Positions 43,782-51,926 of a DNA stretch of 52,528 nucleotides are shown in pieces. A program made the position numbers and the translations under genes. Position 1 is the first letter of the stretch. The number at the start of each line of letters is the position of its first letter. The notes under the pieces are model-generated. The model ran no database searches. It was given only the letters and a program-made list of their open reading frames with translations, and was not told the origin of the DNA. Origin of the DNA: Janthinobacterium sp. BJB426 (GTDB taxonomy: Bacteria > Pseudomonadota > Gammaproteobacteria > Burkholderiales > Burkholderiaceae_D). The DNA lies in assembly GCF_002735705.1 (NCBI RefSeq), contig NZ_PDZL01000031.1, forward strand, positions 1 to 52,528. The letters run 5' to 3'.

Positions 43782-44365
43782 AGTTCCACCTCGGCCGGTG
43801 CCAGGATGGCGGCGTCGTGCTGCTCGCTCAGTTTCGGCAGGCGCACGCTGGACGCGCGCCAGCCGCGATGGCTGAGGGTACCCGTGAATGGCGCCGAACC
43901 GACCACGTTGCCCGTCAGGCGTACTTGCGCGCTGTCAAAACCTTCCTGCAGCACGATGCGGCTGCCTTCGGCTTCCTGGCGCACGGCGTCGATGGTGAAA
44001 TACTCGCGCATGACCTTGGCGCAGCCTTCATGCACGACGCGGGCGGCCGCGCCGATGTCGGCGTCGGCATGGCTGCCCAGGTTTTCCTGGGTGAAGTCGA
44101 TCAGGCGCGCTTCGCGTTGCAGCAGGGCCAGCAATTGCAGGGCGGCATCGGGCGTCGCTTCTTTCAAGATGACGGGTGCGGCGGCCGGCGTCGGCACGGG
44201 CGCTGGCGCTGGCGCAGGTGCCACTGGCGCGACGGGAGCGGCCTCGGGCAGGGACAGCTTTTCCACGCGGGCCGCATAGGCGGCGTCCGACAGGGTGCTG
44301 AAGAAGGCGCCGAAAGCCAGCGGGACACGGCGCCAGAACGATGGGTGGGACGATGATGTGCTCAT
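43778..44365 (-). CDS. DUF2760 protein, partner of the Hsp70 pair
   Basis: 195 aa. An N-terminal helix (FWRRVPLAFGAFFSTLSDAAYAARVE), an alanine-proline linker about 45-70, and a conserved C-terminal domain about 75-195 (LQLLALLQREARLIDFTQENLGSHADADIGAAARVVHEGC, ending GWRASSVRLPKLSEQHDAAILAPAEVEL). DUF2760 proteins regularly sit next to these odd Hsp70s; no function is known. The first gene of a three-gene operon with overlapping stop/start codons. The 265-base divergent gap before it (44366-44630) has no recognisable heat-shock promoter. Confidence 0.85.
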   Translation of the reverse strand: MSTSSSHPSFWRRVPLAFGAFFSTLSDAAYAARVEKLSLPEAAPVAPVAPAPAPAPVPTPAAAPVILKEATPDAALQLLALLQREARLIDFTQENLGSHADADIGAAARVVHEGCAKVMREYFTIDAVRQEAEGSRIVLQEGFDSAQVRLTGNVVGSAPFTGTLSHRGWRASSVRLPKLSEQHDAAILAPAEVEL

Positions 44366-44630
44366 AGGGAACTCGTTTCTCTGATCTGTAGGGTGGCGTC
44401 GGCGGCGCGCCCGGTGGCGGGGCCGCTTCGCAGGGTAGTGCTTGTGCCGGGTCTATGTGGCCGGTTGCGTTTGCCCGCATGATACCAGCTACCGGGCCGG
44501 CGCCAAAGTCGCCGCCCCCCGCGCAGAGAGCCTGACGCGTGGATTTTCTTTGTTCCTGCGCAAGGAAACGCTCGATTTCATGCTGTTTCGACTAGAATCG
44601 CGCATTATCTTTTTGCATGACCCGGATGCC

Positions 44631-45230
44631 ATGTCTACCGACTTTTCCATCTATCTAGCCAGCAGCCTGTATATCGACAGCGACCATCCGGCCGTGCGCG
44701 CCAAGGCAGCCGCATTGGCGGCAGGCGCGGTGGGCGACGCCGCCATCGCGGCCCGCTGCTTTGCCTTTGTGCGCGACGAGGTGGCCCACAGCTGGGACTA
44801 CCAGCGCAATCCCGTCACTTGCCGCGCTTCCGACGTCTTGCAGCATGGCACGGGCTATTGCTATGCGAAGAGCCATTTGCTGGCCGCGCTGCTGCGCGCC
44901 AACGGCATTCCTGCCGGCCTGTGCTACCAGCGCCTGGCTGTCGGCGAAGCGGGGCCGCCGTTTTGCCTGCACGGCTTGAATGCCGTGTATCTGCAGGACT
45001 TCGGCTGGTACCGCATCGATGCGCGCGGCAACAAGCCCGGTGTCGCGGCCGCCTTCACGCCGCCGCGCGAGCAGCTGGCCTTTCCCGTGCTGGCGCTCGA
45101 GGAACGCGACTTGCCGGAAATCTGGCCGGCGCCGTTGCCGCAGGTGGTGGCGTCCCTGACCGTCTATGCCACCGTGCAGGACGTGGCGGCGCACTTGCCC
45201 GATATCGAATTGTTGCCTCTACAAAAATAA
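44631..45230 (+). CDS. Transglutaminase-like cysteine protein
   Basis: 199 aa with the papain-like transglutaminase core: Cys77 in HGTGYCYAKSHLLAALLRANGIPA, His114 in CLHGLNAVY and Asp130 in WYRIDARGN, a full triad. No signal peptide, so cytoplasmic. It probably acts as a peptidase or deamidase rather than a crosslinker. Start ATG 44631; a longer frame upstream is not conserved-looking. It is divergent from the DUF2760-Hsp70 operon and followed by a lipoprotein gene 16 bases later. Confidence 0.82.
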   Translation: MSTDFSIYLASSLYIDSDHPAVRAKAAALAAGAVGDAAIAARCFAFVRDEVAHSWDYQRNPVTCRASDVLQHGTGYCYAKSHLLAALLRANGIPAGLCYQRLAVGEAGPPFCLHGLNAVYLQDFGWYRIDARGNKPGVAAAFTPPREQLAFPVLALEERDLPEIWPAPLPQVVASLTVYATVQDVAAHLPDIELLPLQK

Positions 45231-45246
45231 TCCAAAGAAAGAAACC

Positions 45247-46035
45247 ATGAAAAAAATCTGTATTGGCTTGATCGGCCTGATGCTGCTGGCCGGTTGCGGC
45301 AGCAAGGGCGAGAGCGGCGGACAATCGAGCGCCGCGCGCCTCGATGGCAAGGAAAAGGGCAGCGAGTTTCTTGCCTATGAACATAATGTCAGCGTCGATA
45401 CGAATGAGGCGCAAGTACGGCCCCTGTATGAAAAAGTGGTCGCCGCCTGCAAGGCCGACACGGAAAACGGCTGTCTGCTGCTCGATTCCAGCGTCGACAG
45501 CGGCCGCTACGTGCACGCGCGCATCAGCATGCGGGCCAAGCCTGCCGGCATCAAGAAGCTCGTCGCGCTGGTCGCGGCCGAAGGCGACGTCACCAGCCAG
45601 GGTACCAAGGTGGAAGACCTGGGGCGTCCCGTGCTAGACAGCAAGAAACGCCTGGAAATGCTCAAGCAGTACCAGGCGCAATTGCAAGACCTGGAAAAGC
45701 GCTCTGGCACAAATGTGGATGCCCTGATCAAGGTGACCAAGGAACTGGCCACCGTGCAAGTGGAACTGGAGCAGGCGACGGCGGCCAACGCGCTGTTGAT
45801 GCAGCGCATCGATACGGACTTGCTGAACGTCGTCGTCAGTGCCGAAGGCAAGCAATCGTTCTGGCGCCCCGTCAGGCGCGCGCTGGGCAATTTCACGGAA
45901 AACCTGTCGGAAGGCGTGGCCAACGCCATCACGGCCATGGCCTATATCCTGCCGTGGCTGATCGCTTTCGTGCTGCTGTTCCCACTGGGACGCAAGGGCT
46001 GGCGCCGCTTGAGAGGCGTGCCGCGCAAGGATTAA
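45247..46035 (+). CDS. DUF4349 lipoprotein
   Basis: 262 aa. Lipoprotein signal with lipobox LLAGC (Cys18), a DUF4349 domain about 40-140, a coiled coil about 145-195 (QYQAQLQDLEKR... LATVQVELEQA) and a C-terminal membrane helix about 230-252 (AYILPWLIAFVLLFPLG). Thus anchored by lipid at one end and a helix at the other. ATG 45247 with AAAGAAAGAAACC ahead. Function unknown. A strong terminator follows. Confidence 0.88.
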   Translation: MKKICIGLIGLMLLAGCGSKGESGGQSSAARLDGKEKGSEFLAYEHNVSVDTNEAQVRPLYEKVVAACKADTENGCLLLDSSVDSGRYVHARISMRAKPAGIKKLVALVAAEGDVTSQGTKVEDLGRPVLDSKKRLEMLKQYQAQLQDLEKRSGTNVDALIKVTKELATVQVELEQATAANALLMQRIDTDLLNVVVSAEGKQSFWRPVRRALGNFTENLSEGVANAITAMAYILPWLIAFVLLFPLGRKGWRRLRGVPRKD

Positions 46036-46066
46036 CTTCCTCGGCGCACTGTTTTACGGCAATTTG

Positions 46067-46107
46067 AAACCTGGCTGCACAGTCCTTGTGCAGCCAGGTT
46101 TTTTTTC
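46067..46107 (+). terminator. Rho-independent terminator after the DUF4349 gene
   Basis: A 14-bp perfect stem (46067-46080 with 46088-46101), loop AGTCCTT, then a run of T's to 46106. Confidence 0.93.
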
Positions 46108-46124
46108 GTGCGGCGACAGCGGCG

Positions 46125-46166
46125 TGCACCATGCTGGACGCCTGTTGGCGCTGGCATGCATTCTGC
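46125..46166 (+). promoter_or_regulatory. Sigma-54 (-24/-12) promoter of the urt operon with possible NtrC half-site
   Basis: TGGCATGCATTCTGC (46152-46166) has the required GG and GC dinucleotides ten bases apart and fits TGGCAC-N5-TTGC in 9 or so positions. It lies 56 bases before urtA. TGCACC-N5-GGACGC (46125-46141) just upstream resembles an NtrC site (TGCACC-N5-GGTGCA), though closer than usual. Nitrogen control is known for urt operons. Confidence 0.65.
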
Positions 46167-46221
46167 TTTAACAACATCGCAGGCTTAGCTCGACCCCCAC
46201 GAACCCATCACAGGAGTCCCC

Positions 46222-47475
46222 ATGTCACGACGCATCATCCTGAAAGCGGCCGCCGCCGGCGCACTGGCCCTGGCCACGTCCACTTACATGCAGGCAGCCT
46301 TTGCCGCCGATACGATCAAGGTGGGCATTTTGCACTCCCTGTCGGGCACCATGGCCATTTCCGAAACGTCGCTGAAAGACGTGGCTTTGATGACGATCGC
46401 CGAGATCAATGCCAAGGGCGGCGTGCTGGGCAAGAAGCTCGAAGCCGTCGTCGTCGATCCGGCATCGAACTGGCCTTTGTTCGCGGAAAAAGCGCGCCAG
46501 TTGGTGGCGCAGGATAAAGTAGCTGTCGTGTTCGGCTGCTGGACGTCCGTGTCGCGCAAGTCGGTGTTGCCAGTGTTCAAGGAGCTCAACAGCCTGCTGT
46601 TTTACCCGGTGCAATACGAGGGCGAGGAGCTGGAAAAGAACGTGTTTTACACGGGCGCCGCGCCCAACCAGCAGGCGATCCCGGCCGTGGAATACCTGAT
46701 GAGCAAGGATGGCGGCGGCGCCAAGCGCTTCGTGCTGCTGGGCACGGATTACGTGTATCCGCGCACCACCAACAAGATCCTGCGCGCCTTCCTGAAAAGC
46801 AAGGGCGTCAAGGATAGCGATATCAGCGAGGTCTACACGCCGTTCGGCCATGCCGATTATCAAACCATCGTCGCCAACATCAAGAAGTTTTCCACGGGCG
46901 GCAAGACGGCCGTCATTTCCACCATCAATGGCGACTCCAACGTGCCGTTCTACAAGGAACTGGGCAATGCCGGCCTGAAGGCCACGGACGTGCCTGTCGT
47001 CGCGTTTTCCGTCGGCGAGGAAGAGTTGCGCGGCATCGATACCAAGCCCTTGCTCGGCCACCTGGCGGCATGGAATTACTTTGAATCCGTCAAGAATCCC
47101 GTGAATACGGCCTTCATCAAGCAGTGGAAGGCCTATGCCGTGGCGCAAAAGCTGCCGAACGCGGGTTCGGTCGTGACGAACGACCCGATGGAAGCGACCT
47201 ATGTCGGCATCCACATGTGGGCGCAAGCCGTGGAAAAGGCGAAATCGACGGACACGGACAAGGTGATCGCCGCCATGGCGGGCCAGAGCGTCAAGGCGCC
47301 ATCCGGCTTTACCCTGACCATGGATGCCACGAATCACCACTTGCACAAGCCCGTGATGATCGGCGAGATCAAGGCTGATGGGCAATTCAATGTCGTGTGG
47401 AAAACCAAGGAACCGATACGCGCCCAGCCGTGGAGCCCGTTTATCAAGGGCAATGAGGGCAAGCAAAAGCTGTAA
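46222..47475 (+). CDS. urtA: Urea ABC transporter substrate-binding protein UrtA
   Basis: 417 aa periplasmic binding protein of the branched-chain amino acid type. It begins with a twin-arginine-like signal (SRRIILKAA) cut near AFA-AD. The mature part opens IKVGILHSLSGTMAISE and contains VVVDPASNWPLFAEKARQLV and VVFGCWTSVSRKSVLPVFKE, the UrtA wording that separates it from LivJ. CDS starts at ATG 46222 (CAGGAGTCCCC ahead). First gene of urtABCDE. Confidence 0.96.
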   Translation: MSRRIILKAAAAGALALATSTYMQAAFAADTIKVGILHSLSGTMAISETSLKDVALMTIAEINAKGGVLGKKLEAVVVDPASNWPLFAEKARQLVAQDKVAVVFGCWTSVSRKSVLPVFKELNSLLFYPVQYEGEELEKNVFYTGAAPNQQAIPAVEYLMSKDGGGAKRFVLLGTDYVYPRTTNKILRAFLKSKGVKDSDISEVYTPFGHADYQTIVANIKKFSTGGKTAVISTINGDSNVPFYKELGNAGLKATDVPVVAFSVGEEELRGIDTKPLLGHLAAWNYFESVKNPVNTAFIKQWKAYAVAQKLPNAGSVVTNDPMEATYVGIHMWAQAVEKAKSTDTDKVIAAMAGQSVKAPSGFTLTMDATNHHLHKPVMIGEIKADGQFNVVWKTKEPIRAQPWSPFIKGNEGKQKL

Positions 47476-47544
47476 AGAGCCACGCCAGCGCCATCGGGCA
47501 ATGCGTCCGGTGGTGCCGACCATCAACGCTTTTCCGGGATATCA

Positions 47545-49131
47545 ATGAGGCTATTCACATCGCTGCTGGTCTTCGCCTGCCTGTGCCTGTCATCCATGGC
47601 GCAGGCCGCCATCGATCCATCCTTGCTCAAACCTCTGGCCGGCGACGACCCCGATGCCAGGGTCGCCGCCGTCGCGCAGATCGCCGCCCTGGCCACGCCC
47701 GAGGCCGACCGTGTGCTGCAAGCCTTGCAGGGCGATGCCCTGTATGCCGCACCCGACGGCACGGTGTATATCGTCGACGGTGAACGGGCATATGACCCGG
47801 CAAGCGGCAAGAACGTGCCGTTGCCGGACGGCATCGATGGCGTGATGGTCAACAACCGCTTGCGCTCGGCCGTGGCGGGCGCCTTGTCGGGCTTGCAGCT
47901 GCTGGCGCCGGAGCGGGCCACGCGCCTGGCAGCCGCGCAGGCCTTGCAAAAGGCGGTTGATCCCGCGCAGCTTCCCCTGATCCGCAAGGCGCTGGCGCAG
48001 GAAAACGATGCTGAGATTAAACAGATATTGCAAGTGCTGATCGCCAGCGCCAACCTGCATGCGCCCGACGCGGCCACGCGCAAGCAAGCTGTGGAAGCGC
48101 TGGCCGCCAGCAGCGATGCGCGCCTGCTGCCCGTGCTGCAAGCCATGCTGGAGAAAGGTGGTGAGCCGGACGAGGCCGTGCAGCTGGCCGCCATCGAAAC
48201 CATGCGCCAGATCAAGGGACGGGTGGCGCGCATGGAATTCGCCGGCAATGTGTTCTACGGCATCTCTCTGGGCAGCGTGCTGCTGCTGGCCGCGCTGGGG
48301 CTAGCCATCACGTTCGGCTTGATGGGCATTATCAACATGGCGCACGGCGAATTGCTGATGATAGGCGCTTACACGACCTACCTGTGCCAGTTGTTCTTCC
48401 GCAACTTCCTGCCTGGCCTGCAGGATGCGTATCTGCTGGCTGCGCTGCCGGCTGCCTTCCTCGTCGCCGGACTGGTGGGCGTGGCGCTCGAGCGCACGGT
48501 GATCCGCTGGCTGTATGGCCGGCCGCTGGAAACCCTGCTGGCCACCTGGGGCATCAGCCTGATCCTGATGCAGGCCGTGCGCACCATCTTCGGCGCGCAA
48601 AACGTGGAAGTGGCCAATCCCGCGTGGATGTCGGGCGGTGTCACCGTGCTGGGCGGCCTCGTGCTGCCGTACAACCGGCTGGCCATCATCGGCTTTGCCG
48701 TCGTTGTCGTGGCGGCCGTGTGGTTGATTTTGAACAAGACACGGCTGGGCCTGTTCGTGCGGGCCGTCACGCAAAACCGCCGCATGGCCGATTGCGTGGG
48801 CGTGGCTACGGGCAAGGTCGACATGCTGACCTTCGGCCTCGGTTCCGGCATCGCAGGCCTGGGTGGCGTGGCCCTGTCGCAGCTGGGCAATGTGGGGCCG
48901 GACCTGGGCCAAAGCTACATCGTCGATTCCTTCATGGTGGTGGTGCTGGGCGGCGTGGGCCAGCTGGCCGGCACCGTGATCGCCGCGCTGGGCCTGGGCG
49001 AAGTCAACAAATTCCTCGAACCGGTGGCGGGCGCCGTGCTGGCGAAGATCGCCATTCTCGTGTTCATCATCATATTCATCCAGCGCCGGCCGCAGGGCCT
49101 GTTTGCCATGAAGGGACGCAGCGTCGAATGA
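47545..49131 (+). CDS. urtB: Urea ABC transporter permease UrtB
   Basis: 528 aa. Signal peptide 1-21, then a helical, HEAT-like extracytoplasmic domain about 25-225 (repeats of Ala/Leu helices with ATRKQAVEALAASSDARLLPVLQAML) typical of UrtB and absent in LivH. The LivH-type permease, about 230-528, has eight or so membrane helices and ends in QRRPQGLFAMKGR. 69 bases after urtA; overlaps urtC by ATGA. Confidence 0.95.
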   Translation: MRLFTSLLVFACLCLSSMAQAAIDPSLLKPLAGDDPDARVAAVAQIAALATPEADRVLQALQGDALYAAPDGTVYIVDGERAYDPASGKNVPLPDGIDGVMVNNRLRSAVAGALSGLQLLAPERATRLAAAQALQKAVDPAQLPLIRKALAQENDAEIKQILQVLIASANLHAPDAATRKQAVEALAASSDARLLPVLQAMLEKGGEPDEAVQLAAIETMRQIKGRVARMEFAGNVFYGISLGSVLLLAALGLAITFGLMGIINMAHGELLMIGAYTTYLCQLFFRNFLPGLQDAYLLAALPAAFLVAGLVGVALERTVIRWLYGRPLETLLATWGISLILMQAVRTIFGAQNVEVANPAWMSGGVTVLGGLVLPYNRLAIIGFAVVVVAAVWLILNKTRLGLFVRAVTQNRRMADCVGVATGKVDMLTFGLGSGIAGLGGVALSQLGNVGPDLGQSYIVDSFMVVVLGGVGQLAGTVIAALGLGEVNKFLEPVAGAVLAKIAILVFIIIFIQRRPQGLFAMKGRSVE

Positions 49132-50249
49132 TTACCTCCTGTCAAACCAAGCAAGGCCTGTTTACGCGGCCCGTCTGGCTGGCGCTTGCCGCATGCACGT
49201 TGCTGGCGGCGCTGTTGCCCATTTTTAACCTGGTGTTTGCCGAAGGGCATGCGCTGCATGTGTCCGCCTACACGGTGGCGCTGGTGGGCAAGTTCATGTG
49301 CTACGCGCTGGCCGCGCTGGCGCTGGACCTCGTCTGGGGCTACACGGGCATCCTGTCCCTGGGCCACGGCGTATTCTTTGCGCTGGGCGCGTATGCGCAC
49401 GGCATGTATCTGATGCGCGCCATCGGCGACCAGGGCCAGTACCACAGCAGCTTGCCCGATTTCATGGTCTTTCTCGACTGGAAAACTTACCCGTGGTACT
49501 GGGCATTTACGGAACACTTCTGGTACTGCATGGCGCTCGTCGTGCTGGTGCCGGGCGTGCTCGCCTTTGTGTTTGGTTATTTTGCGTTTCGCTCGCGCAT
49601 CAAGGGCGTGTATTTTTCCATCATCACGCAGGCGATGACGTATGCCTTCATGCTCTTGTTCTTCCGCAACGATACCGGCTTTGGCGGCAACAACGGTTTC
49701 ACGGATTTCAAGACCATCCTCGGCTATAGCATCACGGCGCCCGCCACCCGGGCCGTGCTGTTCCTGCTGACCCTGGCCTTCCTGCTGGCGGCCTTGATCG
49801 GCGCGCGCGCCATCGTCCGCTCGAAACTGGGCAGGGTGCTGCAGGGCGTGCGCGACAGCGAGGCGCGCTTGATGTTCCTCGGCTACAACCCGCTGTGGTT
49901 CAAGCTGTTCGTGTGGACCTTGTCGGCCGTGCTGTGCGGCATCGCTGGCGCCCTGTACGTGCCGCAGGTGGGCATCATCAACCCGTCCGAAATGTCTCCG
50001 GCGAACTCCATCGAAATGGTCGTGTGGGTGGCAGTCGGTGGACGGGGTACCTTGATCGGTCCCATCCTGGGCGCCTTCACCGTCAACGGCTTGAAAAGCT
50101 GGTTCACGGCCGCCTTGCCGGAACTGTGGCTGTTCGCGCTGGGCTTGCTGTTCATCGTCGTCACCCTGTTCATGCAGCAGGGCATGCTTGGTGTATTGAG
50201 CAAGCTCAAACGTAAAAAGGCGACCGTCGTGGCAGAGGAGGCCGCATGA
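49128..50249 (+). CDS. urtC: Urea ABC transporter permease UrtC
   Basis: 373 aa LivM-type inner-membrane permease, about ten helices. Family motifs LVWGYTGILSLGHGVFFALGAYAHGMYLMR, FRNDTGFGGNNGFTDF and VQGVRDSEARLMFLGYNPLWFKLFVW-like. The ATG at 49128 overlaps the urtB stop by four bases. The frame itself runs upstream over urtB but only this start fits. It overlaps urtD by four bases. Confidence 0.95.
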   Translation: MITSCQTKQGLFTRPVWLALAACTLLAALLPIFNLVFAEGHALHVSAYTVALVGKFMCYALAALALDLVWGYTGILSLGHGVFFALGAYAHGMYLMRAIGDQGQYHSSLPDFMVFLDWKTYPWYWAFTEHFWYCMALVVLVPGVLAFVFGYFAFRSRIKGVYFSIITQAMTYAFMLLFFRNDTGFGGNNGFTDFKTILGYSITAPATRAVLFLLTLAFLLAALIGARAIVRSKLGRVLQGVRDSEARLMFLGYNPLWFKLFVWTLSAVLCGIAGALYVPQVGIINPSEMSPANSIEMVVWVAVGGRGTLIGPILGAFTVNGLKSWFTAALPELWLFALGLLFIVVTLFMQQGMLGVLSKLKRKKATVVAEEAA

Positions 50250-51076
50250 GCATCCGCATGTTGCCCGGCATGGCCAGCACCGAGGCTGGTGCCACGTATT
50301 CGCGCGTCAAAGGCGAGGGTGTCGATACGACGCATGGCGCGATTTTGTATCTGGAAGACATCAGCGTGTCGTTCGACGGCTTCAAGGCCATCAACAAGCT
50401 GAGCCTCGATATTTCCGTGGGCGAATTGCGCTGCATCATCGGCCCTAACGGCGCGGGCAAGACGACGATGATGGATGTCATCACGGGCAAGACGCGGCCC
50501 ACATCCGGCACGGCCTGGTTTGGCCAGACCATGAACCTGGCGACGATGACGGAAGCGCAGATCGCCCACGCTGGCATCGGCCGCAAGTTCCAGCGCCCCA
50601 CCGTGTTCGAGCAGCACACGGTGTTCGACAACCTGGAACTGGCGATGAAGATGGACAAGCGCGTGGCGCCCACCCTGTTTGCCCGTTTGACCTCCGAGCA
50701 GGCCGGCAAGATCGAAGCGATCCTGCGCCTGATCCGCCTCAACGGCCACGAGGCGCGGCCGGCCGGTTTGCTGTCGCATGGGCAAAAGCAGTGGCTGGAA
50801 ATCGGCATGCTGCTGATGCAGGAGCCGCAGCTGATCCTGCTGGACGAACCCGTGGCCGGCATGTCGGATGCGGAAACGGCGCGCACGGCGGAGCTCCTCA
50901 ATGAATTGCGCGGCAAGCATTCGATCATGGTGGTCGAGCACGACATGGGTTTCGTCACGGACATTGCCCAGCAAGGCATCGTCACCGTGCTGCATGAGGG
51001 GGCCGTGCTGGCGCAGGGCCGCATGGACGAAGTGCAGGCCGACGAGCGGGTCATCGAAGTCTATTTGGGAAGGTGA
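50246..51076 (+). CDS. urtD: Urea ABC transporter ATPase UrtD
   Basis: 276 aa LivG-type ATPase. Walker A GPNGAGKT (66-73), signature LLSHGQKQWLEIGM (SHGQ variant usual for UrtD), Walker B LILLDEP, switch VVEHD. The roughly 30-residue N-terminal leader before the core is of unknown purpose. Coupled to urtC by ATGA overlap; 6 bases before urtE. Confidence 0.95.
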   Translation: MSIRMLPGMASTEAGATYSRVKGEGVDTTHGAILYLEDISVSFDGFKAINKLSLDISVGELRCIIGPNGAGKTTMMDVITGKTRPTSGTAWFGQTMNLATMTEAQIAHAGIGRKFQRPTVFEQHTVFDNLELAMKMDKRVAPTLFARLTSEQAGKIEAILRLIRLNGHEARPAGLLSHGQKQWLEIGMLLMQEPQLILLDEPVAGMSDAETARTAELLNELRGKHSIMVVEHDMGFVTDIAQQGIVTVLHEGAVLAQGRMDEVQADERVIEVYLGR

Positions 51077-51082
51077 ACACAT

Positions 51083-51781
51083 ATGCTGGAAGTCGAGCAA
51101 TTGAATCAATACTATGGCTCCTCGCACACCTTGCGCGGCATCAATCTGTCGGCGCGCAAGGGCGAGTGTCTGGCTTTGCTGGGGCGCAATGGCGTGGGCA
51201 AGACGACCTTGTTGAAATGCCTGATGGGCGTGCTGCCCGTGGCGCAGGGCACGGTGGTGTTCCAGGGGCGCGACATCACGAAACTGACGCCGCATGCGCG
51301 GGCCAAGCTGGGCATCGCCTACGTGCCGCAGGGGCGCGACATCTTTGCGCGCCTGACGGTCGAGGAAAACTTGTTGATGGGCATGGCGGTGAAGCGGGGC
51401 AGGCAAGCCTCGCGTATCGATCCTCACGTGTATGAGCTGTTTCCGGTGCTCAAAGAGATGCTGCAGCGGCGCGGCGGCGATTTGTCAGGCGGGCAACAGC
51501 AGCAGCTGGCCATCGCCCGTGCCCTGCTGGCCGAGCCGCAGCTGATCATCTTCGACGAGCCGACGGAGGGCATCCAGCCGTCCGTCATCAAGGATATCGG
51601 CAGGGTCATTTCCTTGCTGAAGCAGCGCGGCGACATGGCCATCGTGTTGTGCGAACAGTATTTCGATTTTGCCCGCGAGCTGGCCGATGCGTTCATCGTG
51701 CTGTCGCGCGGCAGCGTCGTTGCCAGCGGACTGGCTGCGCAGATGGATGGCGACGACGTGAAGCGCCATTTGGCCGTGTAG
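51083..51781 (+). CDS. urtE: Urea ABC transporter ATPase UrtE
   Basis: 232 aa LivF-type ATPase, partner of UrtD. Walker A GRNGVGKT (34-41), signature LSGGQQQQLAIARAL, Walker B LIIFDEPTEGIQPS, and LCEQYFDFA in place of the LivF VEQ segment. Last gene of the urt operon in the window; what follows is a repeat and an IS, not urease genes. Confidence 0.95.
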   Translation: MLEVEQLNQYYGSSHTLRGINLSARKGECLALLGRNGVGKTTLLKCLMGVLPVAQGTVVFQGRDITKLTPHARAKLGIAYVPQGRDIFARLTVEENLLMGMAVKRGRQASRIDPHVYELFPVLKEMLQRRGGDLSGGQQQQLAIARALLAEPQLIIFDEPTEGIQPSVIKDIGRVISLLKQRGDMAIVLCEQYFDFARELADAFIVLSRGSVVASGLAAQMDGDDVKRHLAV

Positions 51782-51809
51782 GCTTAATAACTGGCTTAAC
51801 AACGCCTAA

Positions 51810-51924
51810 CAAAACCGTAGCGAGCGGAAGGAAGGCTCGGCGCCCCCGTTGGCTTGAGAAGCGCAACTGTACGAATGTACAGTGAGCATCGCAGGCCGCA
51901 AATTACGACGCGCAGTAGGTTTTG
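51810..51924. repeat. Long imperfect palindromic intergenic repeat
   Basis: Outer arms CAAAACC (51810-51816) and GGTTTTG (51918-51924) frame a roughly 115-base structure with further partly paired arms (CGTAGCGAGCG with CGCGCAGTA). A perfect central hairpin ACTGTAC-GAAT-GTACAGT (51866-51883) lies inside. It could fold as one long hairpin downstream of urtE and end at the IS boundary. Confidence 0.6.
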
Positions 51925-51926
51925 AT

